Below, piece by piece: positions 10,630 to 23,000 of a stretch of DNA of 64,000 nt. The notes beneath the pieces are model-generated. The model worked only from the letters and a program-made list of their open reading frames with translations. It was not told the DNA's origin and ran no database searches. The translations under genes and the position numbers were made by a program. The number at the start of each line of letters is the position of its first letter. Position 1 is the first letter of the stretch. Origin of the DNA: Zygnema cylindricum (Eukaryota; Streptophyta; Zygnematophyceae; Zygnematales; Zygnemataceae); assembly GCA_037447655.1 (NCBI GenBank), contig JBBHKE010003401.1, positions 124,001-188,000 on the forward strand, read 5' to 3'.

Positions 10630-13600
10630 CTAGTCACTTTTTAATTTTAATCCACAGTTTTCTCTGCAATAAATCAACTTAGGGGAAGGCACTGGTTTTG
10701 TCATCATGTTTGCTATCATTTCTCTATCAGTTTTATGAACCAGTTTAATAATTTTATTTTCAACCTTCTCTCTGACAAAGCTCAGTCTAATATCCATATA
10801 CTTAGCTTTGAAGTGATGTTTCGGATTAGCTGCAATAGAGATAGCAGCTTGATTATCACAAAAAACATTTTGAGTTCCAGACTTCATGAACCCAAGTTCT
10901 TCAAGAAGAGATTTAACCCACATTAATTCTTTGGTGGCAGCACAGGAAGCCATGTATTCAGCCTCCATAGTGGACTGAGCAATTACTTTTTGTTGCTTGC
11001 TACTCCAACAACATGCACCGGATCTAATTTGCAACACATATCCAGTCGTACACCGCCTTAAAGGCACATCTCCATAACTGACATCACTCCAGTTGGTGAT
11101 GTCAGTGTGCTCCCCTCCCAAATGCAACCATAATTCCCTTGTCCTCACCAGATACCTCATCACCCTTTTGGTAGCCTCCCAGTCTCTCTTTCTTGGTTCA
11201 TTTAGACTTCTACTAAGGACACCTACAGCTGCAGCTATATCCGGACGGGTACAGTTCATTAAATAAATTAAACTGCCTACAATCTGCCGATAAAGGATAT
11301 TTTCTATAAATTTTCTTTGTATCTCATCGATCTCATCATTAATGATCAATATTCCTCTCTCTTCACTCCCCTCAAACACATTCTTCAAATCCATACGAGT
11401 AGTACATCCGTTTGCTTTTTCCATCTGAAAACTTTCTAGCATATTACTGATTGCTCTTATTGAGTGAGTCTTATAATTCTATTCCCTCTATCTCTCTCCA
11501 TTTGAATTCCCAAAATATACTTTGCTTCGCCGAGATCTTTCATATCAAAACTGCTTCTAAGATCTCGTTTTAGTTTGTTAATTTTATCTAAGACTTGCTT
11601 AAGACCAACAAATCATCTACATAAATAGCAATAAATATCACTCCATTCTCATCCTCAAATAAATATATAGAGTGATGTGAACTAATTCTGATATACCCAA
11701 AACCGGTCAGAAATTCGTCTAGCTTTATATTCCATTGTCGTGGGGCTTGCTTAAGCCCATAGAGTGATTTTATTAGTTTACAAACCTTGCTTTCTTCCCC
11801 GCTTTCCACGAATCCTTCCGGTTGCCTTATGTAAATTTCTTCTTCCAACTCTCCGTGCAAAAAGGCCGTTTTAATATCCATCTGGTGTATTTCCATATCC
11901 TCCGCTGCGGCTATACTTAAAAGGATTCTAACTGAAGGAAATCTGACTACAGGTGCAAAGGTTTCTTCGTAGTCTATCCCCTCTTTCTGAGTATAACCTT
12001 TTGCAACTAACCTAGCTTTGTACCTCTCAATGGTATTATCGGGGTTTAATTTAAGTTTAAAAACCCACTTACATCCGATCGGTTTTCGGTCTGGTGGACA
12101 ATCTACCAACTCCCATGTATTGGCTTCCATGATGGAGGCCATTTCTTCATTTATAGCAGAGATCCACCGGCTACTTTCTGGGGTGTTTATTGCCTCTAAG
12201 TATGTCTGAGGTTCATCTGGGTGAGACATCTTTGTGAGTTGGTTATTTACTTGTCTTTTTTGAAGTCGTTTACTACTTCTTCTCCCCCCTTCAAAATCAG
12301 ACGCCGATATGGAAGGCATCCTTGGGTTTCAGTTAGGAAGATTTGCAGCTTCCCTATCTTCCGATTCCGGTGTCTCATCAAGTTCCTCATCAGTTTCCAC
12401 TTCGTATTGTGGCGTTGCCTCGGATGTTGTCCTTTCCTTCTTCTCCTTTGGTAGATCTGCAGATTTTTCTTTTTCTCCATCTTCCTTTTCTTCAAAGTCA
12501 AAGTCAAAAAACGGATCCGTTTCAAATCTGATTTTGACTTCCTTATTATATTTGAATGGATCAATGGACTTCCTTCATTCATCACCACTATGTGTTTTTC
12601 CAGAATTATATCTCTCTTTTTCAAGTCGTTCACTCGGTATCCTTTTGTGCTCTCATCATATCCTACAAGATATCCTGGTTTCCCTCTTCCCTCTAACTTC
12701 CATTTAGTCTTATCGGAATCTAAACTATAAACTTGACTTCCGAACACTCAAACTAGACAAATCAGGCTTTCTTCCTGTCCACCTCTCATACGGAGTTTCC
12801 TATTTATTTGCTGAAGTTAGGACTCTATTTTTGATGAAGTTGGCATAGTTCATAGACTCAGCCCAAAACTGCAGCCCTATCCTCTTGTCACTTAACATAC
12901 TTCTGGATATATCTTCTAAATTCTATTCACTTTTTCTGCTACTCCATTTTGTTCCGGATTATAGGGAATTGTTTTCTCATGATGAATTCCTTCTTCTTTA
13001 AGATATTCTTCAAATTCCCTTGAGGTGTATTCTTTCCCATTATCACTTCTTATCTCTTTTATTGAGGTTTCATGTAGCTTTCACTCCATACTTTATACTC
13101 TTTGAAACATCTTAATACCTCTGACTTATGTTTGAGAAAGTATACCTTCGTGTATCGAGACCAATCATCTGTGATAGTTAACATCCATCTCTTCCCCCCA
13201 TGTGAAGCATACCTAGCATGTCCCCAAACATCAGTGTGAACTATATCTAATACTTTCTCTCTCTAAATGTGGTTGCCTTTGGAAATGGAAGTCTATGAAT
13301 CTTCCCTTGGGCACATCCACTACAATCATCAAAGGTCTCATCATCCTCAAAAGTAATACCCTCCACTATTCCCTTTTTCTTCATTTTTTTTAATCTATCT
13401 AGATGCACATGCCCCAACCTTTTATGCCAAAGCATCATCTCACTTGCTAACGAGTAGAGAACACTCTTTTCATTGCAAAGAACAATTATGAACATTCCTT
13501 GACTGCCCAACTCATCTATGAAATAAACCTCATTATCAAAGCTTGCTGTAAAGATTCCTTTCCTAGTTCGTGTTTCAAACTCCTTTTCATCTAGGAAAGC

Positions 13601-13849
13601 TGTTGAGACTAGGTTCTTGCTAAGCTGTGGAATGTAAAGAACGTCTGAGAGTGTTACAATTGAGGCCTTTCCATCAACTAGAACCATAAAGTCAACAGTT
13701 CCAACAAGATTTGTGGTTTCTACTCTACCATCTCCGTACTCTATCTCAACTGTTGGGATCTTTCTCAATTTAGTGAACCACCACTTATCTTTGCACATAT
13801 GCATTGAAGCCCCTCAGTCTATGATCCACCCATCCGTGGGTGGATCCCT
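10630..13849 (-). pseudogene. pol region of copia element A (PR, IN, RT, RNase H)
   Basis: On the minus strand: the protease start (GWIID, then a TGA in place of the catalytic-loop Ser at 13814-13816, then GAS); a GAG-pre-integrase zinc region (LWHKRLGH...CSGCAQGK, about 13290-13440); a badly broken integrase core (about 12740-13240); reverse transcriptase (11588-12319) with CKWVFKLKL, HQMDIKTAFLHGELEEEI, SLYGLKQAPRQW and IYVDDLL; and RNase H (10630-11442) with STMEAEY and the terminal region VHKTDREMIANMMTKP. Stops and frameshifts separate these segments. The enzymes would copy element RNA to DNA and integrate it. A typical copia pol is one continuous frame, so this copy is dead. Confidence 0.88.
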
Positions 13850-15051
13850 TTTACCTCCGAAAGCACACTTTTGTCTCCGTGGAATGTCAACATGTTTTTC
13901 AGTGTTTTTCGGATTAAGGAGAAGCTCCTCAAGCTCCTCTTCAGGTTCAGTTTTTCCTTCCATTTCCTCATCATGAACTTGAGTCAGGAAAGCCTTTTTC
14001 TTTCCTCCATCCCTTGAGGTTCCATGACCATCTTTCAGTCGAAGATCTGCAAGTTTGACACAATCTCTTAAATAGTGTCCCGGTTTCTTGCAGAAGTGAT
14101 ATAATCCTTCTCGAGAAGTTCCTCTCCCCTGTCTATCAAATCTGCCACCTCCTTCTCCTCTTCCACCAAAGTTTCGATAGGGATCTTTCCCTCTCTCCTC
14201 ATCACGCTTCCGCCAATAAGCTCCTGCAGCCAATGCTTCAACACTTGGACTCCCTCTCCTAAGCTCAATGGTGCTTTCTTTCACTTAAATCATTCCAACT
14301 ATATCATCCCAATTCTTATTGCTATCTCCCATGTTTTGCAATCGGTTAATGATATTCTCATACTCTTCATGTAGTTTCATCATTAATGTGTTCACTCTTT
14401 GTCTCTCGGACCATGAGTTACCAGCACTCTCTTACTCTCCAAATAATGCTCCTAAATCATTGCAATAATTATTCATACTTGCTATTTTATAAGTATAAGT
14501 TGTAATCTTATTTTCAGCCAGCTGTTGTTGCTGCAATGATCCACTCTTATATTTGTTAACTAGTGATATCCAAATCTGAGATGAAGATTTGACATGCATA
14601 AGGGAATGGCAATGCCCTTTGCTACACTTTTAAGAATTAAGAGCTTAGCAACCTTGTCTTTGTAGTTCCACTTTTCATACTCCGATCTTTCGATCTGAAC
14701 CCTTGTCGCCGTTTTTGGTGGTGCTGCTGCCGGTATCGCCTTCGGCAATGGTGTCACTTGAGTTGCAACTCCTCCCTTTTCTCCTTCCATGACAATATCC
14801 TCTCTTTCCTCATCTTCATCCTCGGTGATGGTGACAGCTGTTCAACCAACTGTAGAGGCGGAGGTGCCAGAAAAACGTGTCCCTCCAAACCCAGGTGGAG
14901 GTGGGCATCGAATTTGTCCAGACACTATGCCCCATAGATGCTTCTCCAATAGTTCTCCCTCCATCATCATTTCCCAATAAAGAAAGTCTGATCCATCAAA
15001 TATGGGCACCCCAGAGGGTGGGCCCATAACTTGAAATTCTCTGGTCTCCAT
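13850..15051 (-). pseudogene. gag region of copia element A
   Basis: The frame starts with ATG at 15051-15049, 20 nt inside the 5' LTR, and reads METREFQVMGPPSGV across the LTR end and the primer-binding site. This is followed by the copia gag N-terminal pattern with conserved Trp (FDGSDFLYWEMM). A stop near 14842 and further frameshifts break the frame. The nucleocapsid zinc knuckle (about 14060-14105) reads YHFCKKPGHYLRDC: the first Cys of CX2CX4HX4C is Tyr (TAT), a single-base change. Gag would form the cytoplasmic particle that packages element RNA. Confidence 0.75.
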
Positions 15052-15920
15052 TGACCCACAGAATGAGCAGCCTATGTAAATCCTCTAGGATAATATTTGC
15101 CTTTTCTAATTTCCCGCTGAATAAGCGCCGCCCAGGCACACAAATATTTTGACCACTCTCACCCCTATGAGGACAAGACTCCCCTGAGTCAAACGCAAAA
15201 AGAATTACTGAATTTGCTCCCCTGAGCAGTAAGTTATGGTTGGTCAAAGATGACCTTTATAGTTACAAGCTCTCTTAGAGAGAGAGGTACCTAAATATTA
15301 CTAATTCTCGGTCTGCTTTTTCACGCCTACCTACTACTAAACCCTAGTCCAATAGGAACACTATATAGTACAAGAAGGTACAACGGGCGATGTACTTATT
15401 GTACGACCATTGTACGACAAGGTCTACATGGTAACACCTGTCAAATCGGAAGCCATGGTTCCTCCTCCCATCTTCTCGGGTATCAAATAATGTGGCGCCA
15501 CGTGGCACCGCGTGACGCTATCTCTGTATGCCGCCAACAAACTCACTTCGCGTGGCGGCTATAATGCCGGCCGTCCAATCAAAACATATTTTACACGGTT
15601 CAGATTCGCGTACATGCAGAAATTGCTCCTTTTGGTTAGTCTGCTGTTAATTAGCTGTTGCGTTAATGTTTATATATTTATGAAACCCGTCTCGTGTATC
15701 GTTTCGTAATGCCTTAATGGTTAAGGCGTTAGGCTATAGAGGATCTAGAGGTCAAATGTTAAAATATGACTTAGGCATTATTTTAGTAAAATACCCTTTA
15801 CTTCAAAAACTGCCACTTTCTAAATATGGCGGCAGCCATGGCGTGCTTTTGATCCTCACTCTCTTTCTTTAAAGCAAAACCAAAATAGGGAAGTGAACTA
15901 TTAATTACCTCTTTTCAACA
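15032..15920 (-). repeat. 5' LTR of element A
   Basis: 889 bp, matching the LTR at 9728-10616 along its length. It contains the gag start codon in its last 20 nt (minus strand) and a second copy of the tRNA-like segment (15710-15777), where box A is intact but box B has decayed. Confidence 0.92.
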
Positions 15921-16014
15921 GATACCCTTACGACGTAAATTAATTTTGTACTTGCCCGTACCATGTCGTACTATATTTTTGTGAGTTTTTTCAAAATAAC
16001 ATTAAAAAAAAAAA

Positions 16015-16215
16015 TAAGATACGATTCTCCAAGTATATGGGAGAAGACATCGACCGTCCGAGTACATTTTGGTCTTCATCTGCGAAGCAATCGCTTCATC
16101 CGCCTCAGTATTGGTGAACCCACCTTGCGGAGGTGGGTTCACCAATATAGAACCATTCAATTCACTACACTTGGACGGTAGACACGTACGTCGATTAAAA
16201 ATGAAAATTTTCACA
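16015..16215. repeat. Hairpin-bearing dispersed repeat, copy 1
   Basis: A perfect inverted repeat with 17-bp arms and a 5-nt loop (TGCGG) lies at 16109-16147. Upstream sequence (CCGTCCGA, then TCTTCATCTGCGA and TCGCTTCAT) resembles that before a second hairpin at 22897-22929. The element sits in the 330 bp between two copia elements. Its class is unknown. Confidence 0.5.
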
Positions 16216-16247
16216 CGTCCCCGAAGTCAGGTGCTTTCGAACAAGGT

Positions 16248-16734
16248 TGTTAAGATTTACAATGGTTGAATTTTTGTTTACGTAATTTTGGTTCATAGTT
16301 AGTGTGGATATAGATTTGGTCGTGCGTCGGTATGCTTATTTTGGTTTTGTTTCGTTTTAAGTTCTAGTACCGTGCGTCGAGAAGTTTCCTTTCGCGCAAC
16401 GTACATCTAGTTGTTTCGTTTCGTATAAGTTAAGTTTGTCGTACAGGACTTTGTCGGTTTTGTTTTAGTAGTTTCATTTTGCGTTGTACCATATTTGCGT
16501 CTAAGTACATTGTGACGCTTCTATAAATAGTGTTCTAGATTATTTTCGTGGCTAAGTTGAAAATCCATCGTGTGAGTGTGGTATAATAAATTAGAAATAA
16601 AATTAAGTAAGAGATATGTAAGAGTCAAATTAGGAATCAATCAAGAGTCAATTAAGGAAGAATGAATTAAGAGAAGTGTAATGTTTAAGGATTGAGGTAA
16701 TATGAGTTTATTTTATTGAGTGTTCAATTTGCCT
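16248..16734 (+). repeat. 5' LTR of element B
   Basis: Matches the downstream repeat at 21428-21914 with scattered substitutions and equal length. It contains a TATAAATA-like stretch (about 16520-16530) that could be the promoter. Confidence 0.85.
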
Positions 16735-16751
16735 TAAGGACTTTAACTTTA

Positions 16752-17990
16752 TGGATTTCTCAAGGCAAAAAGAAAAGGTCAACCATTCGGTAAAACTCCT
16801 ACCTTTGGTGGCAATTCAGATGATGAGAGTTCTAAGAAGAGAGTCAAAAACAGCAAAATAGAAGTACCTTTTGATGATGATGAGTCAAGTTCAGATGAAA
16901 AGTCAGATTATAAGGTGTCTTCTAAGACTATCATGCTTAATGGAAATAGTTATCCTATATGGAAGAGATATATTCAAGGAGCCTTTACTCCAAAGAAATT
17001 GTGGAAAATACTTACAAGAGAAGAGAAAAGACCATTAGATGCAAAAGGAAGGAAAAAGTGGGATACTAAAGATATGGCAGCTATAACTACATTACTTGTG
17101 GAAAATACTTACAAGAGAAGAGAAAAGACCATTAGATGCAAAAAGAAGGAAAAAATGGGATACTAAAGATATGGCAGCTATGACTGCATTTTTTCAAAGT
17201 AGTACTAGTTCGGTTCATGAGCATATGTTAACTCATGATAGCGCTCATACTTGTTGGACTCATCTACAAAATTTGTATGAAAAAGGATTCGCAACTAAGT
17301 TTATTTATGTATTTCAAGACTTTATTCAGTTTAAGATGAAGAGTAATGAATCGATTGATGATGCTCTAAAAAGATTTAATGTTTTAATAGAGCAGTTAAA
17401 TAGCGCAGGAAAGTTTCCTCCTGAATATGAAAAAGTATTTGTATTTCTAAATGGATTACCATCTAAGTTTGATGTCACAGTAGAAATTATAAGATCTACA
17501 AAGGATCCTAATTTTGATTTTGCAATTAACCTTCTAAAAGGTGGAGAGAAGAGTAAAGAGAAAGATAGTAGAGGATTTGGAAATAGTAATGTAAACCTCA
17601 CTAACACGTCTGAGGTATATTCTCTACGTGGTCGTGGAGGTAGAGGAAGGTTTAGATCAAGAGGGGGTAGAAACGATTTTTAGTATTCAAGATTTGGAAG
17701 AGGTTATAGCGATCAAGGTGATGTAAGTCATGTTATTTGTTATAAATGTAATAAAGAATGACATATGGCTACTCACTGTTCAGATAAGGAAAAGCAATGC
17801 AATATTTGTTGGACATGTTAGTGCTCATTGTTTTCAACGAAATGGAGGAGGATCATCTTACTTCTCGGAAAGAGGAAGAGGTCGAAGTGGAAAACGAGGA
17901 CGAGGTCGTGGAAGATTTGGACAATCACGTGGAGGAGGACATCAAACCCACTATTCAGATTTTCATGACGATCAAGGCGATAAGTCTCTA
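16752..17990 (+). pseudogene. gag region of copia element B
   Basis: The frame runs through an acidic/basic leader into the copia gag core (KTIMLNGNSYPIWKRYIQGA, near 16920) and then IQFKMKSNESIDDALKRFNV and FLNGLPSKFDVTVEII. A 97-bp tandem duplication (copies starting at 17001 and 17098) repeats part of the core and shifts the frame. An RGG-rich basic segment (17615-17680) precedes a zinc-knuckle region (ICYKCNKE, TGA, HMATHC, about 17735-17780) with an in-frame stop. No start codon in frame was found next to the LTR. Confidence 0.75.
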
Positions 17991-17999
17991 AACTTTTCT

Positions 18000-20900
18000 A
18001 TGATGATGAAAGAAGATGGAAATGTTGCTGTCAATTCTGCAAATTCTGCATGTGGGAGTCAAAGTTATAAAGATTGGATAGTTGATTCTGGAGCAACTCA
18101 TTATGTATGTAGTGATCTTAGTTTGTTTACGTATTTGAGAAAACTTACAATTCCTAAGAATATTACGGTTGCTAGTGGACATGTTGTCCCGATAGATATA
18201 GTGGGAACTGTCAGATTAGATTTACCTGTTAAGAATGTGAATGGTCAAGTTGTTGTAAGAAATGTGAATTTGAACAATACTTTGTGTTTTCCTGATGGAG
18301 TTGTAAACCTTGTTAGTGTTCCTCAGATACAAAGAAATGGTGGTAAAGTAGCCTCATTTAAAAATGGAAGAATAGTTTTCCAAGATAGAGAAGGAAATCA
18401 ATTTGGAGAAGGTTATGTAACTGATTGTTAACAAAGTAAGTTAAAATGGATTAGACCACAGAAAGATCAGAGTTCAGTAATTTCAGTCAATGTTGTAATT
18501 TTTGAAATAGGAGATCTAAGTTTATGGCATCATAGACTTTGTCATACTTCTGAGTCAAATAAAAAGAATATGATGAAAAGTGAAGTAGTAAGAGGATTAG
18601 AGTGTGTATCCGGAGAGAAAGTTCAAGGTTGTAATGGTTATAGCAAAGGAAAACAGATTAGAAAATCTCATCCTGTCAAAGATGTGAAGTATAGAGCTGG
18701 TGCTCCCCTTGAGCTTGTTCATGTAGACTTATGTAGAGACGTCAAAACCAGTAAGCCTAGGAGTTTATGAGTATATCTTTGTAATTGTGGATGATTATAG
18801 TCGAAAAAGTTGGGTATATTTGTTGAAATATAAGTTACAAACGTTATATAAGTTTCAAGAATTTGTTGTAATGGCTAAGAGAGAAACAGATAGAAAGTTA
18901 AAAGCAGTTAGATCAGATAATGGAAGAGAATTTGTTGCTTTTAATTTTTTTTGTCAAAAATGAGGGATTTAGCAGCAATTTACAGTTGCGTACTCACTTG
19001 AGTCTAATAGAATTGCTGAGAGGAAGAATAGGACACTTTAAGAGATGGTTAGAGCTATGATACATAGCACTAAACATAGTGTGAGGTTTTGGGGAGAAGT
19101 TGTTCTTACAACAAATTACATTTGTAACAGAAGACTAACTTTGGTTTCTGTGATAAGACGCCCGAAGAATTGTGGAGTGGTAAGATTCCATTTGTTCGAC
19201 ATTTGGGGATTTGGGGATGCCGAGCCAGTGTCTACATCGAGAAAAGATATCGAGCGGGAAAATTAAGTCCAAGATCTTAGACAGGTATTTTTGTTGGATA
19301 TAGTCCAAATTCAAGTCAATACAGGATTTTCAATCCCGTTCCTCGAACGGTTGTCGAATCGAGGAATGTGGAGTTTCACGAAGATTTGGCGAAAGCAATG
19401 GAGTTCACAAAAGATAAGGAATAAAGTTTGGATTTTGAGGAAGAGAGCAATTTGGAGGAGTTCAAAATTAATGACGAGAATGATGAAGAGGAGGATGAAG
19501 AAATTATATTGAAAAAGAAGAAATCTATCAAAATTGGTAAGAGATCTGAATATTCCCAATGTGATTCTGAAAGCTTAAAAAGTGAGAATAGAAGTCAAAG
19601 TTCTAAATCTAGTGAGAGATCCCTTAGGCGACAAAGAAGTGAATGTAGTTTGCCATCTATAAGTGAGAAGGGTGAGAGAGATGATGTTGTTGAAGAAGAA
19701 GATGTTGTTAGGAGAAGTAATCGAGCGAATAAAAGAAAGGCTCTTGAGAGATTAACTCTTCATATGAATGCTAAGGATAAGGCGGTTAATTTTATCTCAG
19801 ATGCTAGGTTAAATGAGTTTCTTTTACAGGAATTTACTGAGTGAGCCTTTGAATGGGGATCCTAAGTCCTATTCAGAAACTGTAGCATCAAGTGATTGGA
19901 ATGAAAAGTGGAAACCAACTTTTGAGAAAGAACTTAAGTCTATTATTAATAATGAAACATTTGAAAAAATAGTTTTACCAGAGGGAAAGAAAGTTATTGA
20001 TTGTAAATGGGTATTTAAGACTAAGACCGGTGCATCAGGTGAAATTATTAAGTATAAAACAAGATTTGTTGGTAAAGGCTTTCAACAGAAAAAATGTATA
20101 GATTATACAGAAACATATCCACCTGTGGTTAAGTTTGATAGTTTAAGGATGATTATTGCGATTGTTGCTGCTAAGAGAAAGCATATCCACCAAATGGATG
20201 TGGAACTGCTTTTCTAAATGGAGAATTGGAAGAAGAAGTTTATATGAAGATTCCAGAAGGAGTTTTGGGCAAACCAGGACATGTGTGGAAGTTGAAGAAC
20301 TCTCTGTATGGACCTAAGCAAGCACCAAAGACTTAATATACTCGTCTTCACAAGGTACTTTTGGATTTTGGTTAAGTTCGTACATTTTCAGATTTAGGTG
20401 TTTATGTCAAAAGAGAAGGAGTTGATCAGATTATATTTAGTGTGTATGTTGATGATTTTATTATGATTTCATATATTCTTGAAATGATTCAAGAATTGAA
20501 ATGTTTTCTTGGTAAATTATTCAAAGTTACAAACTTAGGAGAAGCTAAGTACATACTTGGTATTGAGGTGATAAGAGATGAGTTTGGTTCTTTGAAACTT
20601 AGTCAGGAACAATATTTTAAGGAAGTCTTAGCTAGGTTTTTCTATGTTGAATGCTAAGCCTTTAAGTACACATTTGGATCCTAGAGTTCAGTTGAGTAAA
20701 GCAGAAAGTGAGCCAACAATCGATGTACCTTATAGAGAAGCAGTTGTTTGTTTGATGTATCTTAGTGTTGGAACTAGACCAGATATTTCAGCTGTTGTTA
20801 GTATTGTGAGTAAGTATTGTCAAGCACCTAAGAAGTGTCATTGGGAGAGTGTTAAAAATATTTTTAGATATTTGATTGGAACCTTAAGTTATAGTTTAGT

Positions 20901-21384
20901 TTATAAGGCGGATTCAGAGTTAGATTGTTTTGGATATTGCGATTCCAATTGGGGTGGAGACTTCGACAAGAGAAAGTCAACATCCGGTTACGCTTTTGTA
21001 TTATGTGGAGGTGCGATATCGTGGAGTTCGAGACTTCAACCTACGATGGCCTTGAGTTCGAGGGAGGTCGAATATATGGCGGCTTCCCATGCTTCCAAAG
21101 CTTCAATTTGGTTAAGAGAAATGTTAAGTGAGTTGGGAATTATTTTTAAGTGAATGAAGTTGTTTTTAGATAGTATGTCTAGTATTGCGTTGGCTAAGAA
21201 TCTAGTGTTTCATAAGATGACTAAACACATTAGGATTCAGCGACATTTTGTGAGGTACGTAGTAAATGCTGGTGAGATTGAGTTGATTTTTGTACCAACG
21301 GGTGAAAAAGCAGTTGACATGTTAACTAAAGCTGCTATGTATGATGTCTTTGTGAAAGGAAGGCTTAAGTTAGGATTATTTTGA
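18000..21384 (+). pseudogene. pol region of copia element B
   Basis: Protease signature DWIVDSGATHYVCSD at about 18070-18115 is intact. A GAG-pre-integrase segment (LWHHRLCHTSE) lies near 18510-18560 and a broken integrase core at about 18780-19270 (VRSDNGREF near 18910). Acidic linker 19428-19840. Reverse transcriptase at 19850-20657 has [17 protein letters not shown] and MYVDDF (20442-20459). RNase H is at 20644-21384 with DSNWGGDFDKRKSTSGYAF and SSREVEYMAASHA. At least five stops or frameshifts interrupt it. Confidence 0.82.
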
Positions 21385-21427
21385 GTTTGGTTAAGATTTA
21401 GTATAGATTCAACATTGAGAGGGGGAT

Positions 21428-21914
21428 TGTTAGGATTTACAATGGTTGAATTTTTGTTTACGTAATTTTGGTTCATAGTTAGTGTGGATGTAGATTTGGT
21501 AGTGCGTCGTTTCGCTTATTTTGGTTTTGTTTCGTATAAGTTCTAGTACCATACGTCCAGAATTTTCGTTTCGCGCGACGTACATCTAGTTGTTTTGTTT
21601 CGTATGAGTTAAGTTTGTCGTACAGGACTTTGTCAGTTTTGTTTCTATTAGTTTCATTTTGGGTTGTACCATATTTGCGTCTAAGTACATTGTGACGCTT
21701 CTATAAATAGTGTTCTAGATTATTTCCGTGGCTAAGTTAAAAATCCATCGTGTGAGTGTGGTATAATAAATTAGAAATAAAATTAAGTAAGATATATGTA
21801 AGAGTCAAATTAGGAATGAATCAAGAGTCAATTAAAAAAACATGAATTAAGAGAAGTGTAATGTTTAAGGATTGAGTTAATATGAGTTTATTTTATTGAG
21901 TGTTCAATTTGCCT
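21428..21914 (+). repeat. 3' LTR of element B
   Basis: Direct repeat of 16248-16734, immediately after the polypurine tract at about 21417-21427. Confidence 0.85.
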
Positions 21915-22809
21915 CTATCTTGGATTATAAGCTTCTAATGTGTTATCATGTTTGATTTAATTTAAATTTCGCTTCCGCATTGAGACATTTATGTAATTGT
22001 GAGCGCATTCCGATTGACTCTTATTCCTATCAAAGGTGACCGTAAAATCTTTGCCGAAAAAAAATACGGCTTTTTCCTGAAAGTCAACAGAGTGAAGGAG
22101 ATCTTTGAGGTACATTGACGCAGTACACTTGCGAAGTACACGTACGAGATACGAAAGACCGAATTTCCATTCAAAAATGGTCGGTTTAAAAATCTTTGAC
22201 GATTTTAGAGATTTGATCGTCAACTTACGTGGATCCACTCAAATCATAAAACGTATATAAAAATTTCTTTACAGACGATACATGATGTAACCGAGGCCTC
22301 TGTAATATAGAAATTTTGCTGTACGTAATATTACATAGACCTCTTGATGCAACCATACCCTAATTTGTTGGTATGTGTTTTTTTCTTGGCGTTGTCTAGT
22401 TTGTTCAATCCTTAAGGCTTTCCAATTTCCTTTTGACCTTTGTAATCTTTTAAGTGTTTTTTATTCTTTTGTTCTTCCTTTGTACCCATATGGTTCTTCC
22501 ATCGCGATTTTTGCAATAATGTTGTTCCACTCTGGTGTCACGACACGAGATTAACCAAGGACTTTGGCAGTGTATTGATTTCAATATGGAAATTTATCAT
22601 CTTAATCGAATATATATCCAGGACCAAAAATTATCGAAGGACTATACAGAAACAACACCGTGTATCCCTAATAGTGTTAATATTTTTTTCGCGACTTAGG
22701 GTGACGTTCCATCAGGTGAAAAGTGGCGTAGTTTACAGAAACCCGCGACCCTCTATACCAAATCGTACCGCCTATTTTGTTTTTATACAAAAAACAACAT
22801 TATAGAAAA
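21915..22809. other. Unassigned sequence
   Basis: No gene recognised; frames of 61-93 codons here lack motifs. It separates element B from the second hairpin repeat. Confidence 0.3.
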
Positions 22810-23000
22810 TCTTGCCGATACTCTCCGAAGGTCTTGGAGGTAATACTGGCCGTCGGATATTCATCTGCGAGGAGTTCGCTTTATTTTTTTCTGTAACTGT
22901 CAACCCACGTCGAGGAGGTGGGTTGGCAGATACGAAAAAAAAAATCGTGACACGCTGGACGATTAAGCTACTTGTCATGATGGAAAACCAACGATAAATC
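22810..23000. repeat. Hairpin-bearing dispersed repeat, copy 2
   Basis: Inverted arms CTGTCAACCCAC (22897-22908) and GTGGGTTGGCAG (22918-22929) flank a 9-nt loop. Upstream GGCCGTCGGA...TTCATCTGCGA...TTCGCTTTAT parallels copy 1 at 16015-16215. The arms differ from copy 1 in sequence but keep the pairing and the shared core CAACCCAC or GAACCCACC. Confidence 0.45.

Larger units (their letters stand above)
9728..15920 (-). mobile_element. Ty1/copia LTR retrotransposon, complete but mutated (element A)
   Basis: Two direct 889-bp LTRs bound a minus-strand gag-pol interior. The 5-bp target duplication GATAC is at 9723-9727 and 15921-15925. Reading the minus strand, the LTR starts TGTTGAAAAG and ends GAATTTCA. 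The purine tract TAAGGGGAG abuts the 3' LTR (about 10617-10625). The primer-binding site AGTTATGGGCCCACC follows the 5' LTR, matching the initiator tRNA-Met anticodon arm. Pol order is protease, integrase, reverse transcriptase, RNase H, which defines Ty1/copia. Stops and frameshifts in gag, protease and pol make it non-autonomous. The LTRs differ at scattered sites, so insertion is not very recent. Confidence 0.92.
16248..21914 (+). mobile_element. Ty1/copia LTR retrotransposon (element B), degraded
   Basis: Direct repeats of equal length (487 bp; 16248-16734 and 21428-21914) begin TGTTAAGATT or TGTTAGGATT. The second is preceded by the polypurine tract GAGAGGGGGA. The interior has copia-order domains: gag, zinc knuckle, protease, integrase, reverse transcriptase, RNase H. 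The exact LTR end is uncertain, since the repeats agree to GCCT rather than ending in CA. I found no matching target duplication or clear primer-binding site, which suggests age or rearrangement. Many stops and frameshifts make it inactive. Confidence 0.85.

Noticed and set aside
16240-21930. Target-site duplication for element B
   Set aside because: Bases flanking the two LTRs (AAGGT and CTATC) do not match under either plausible LTR boundary.
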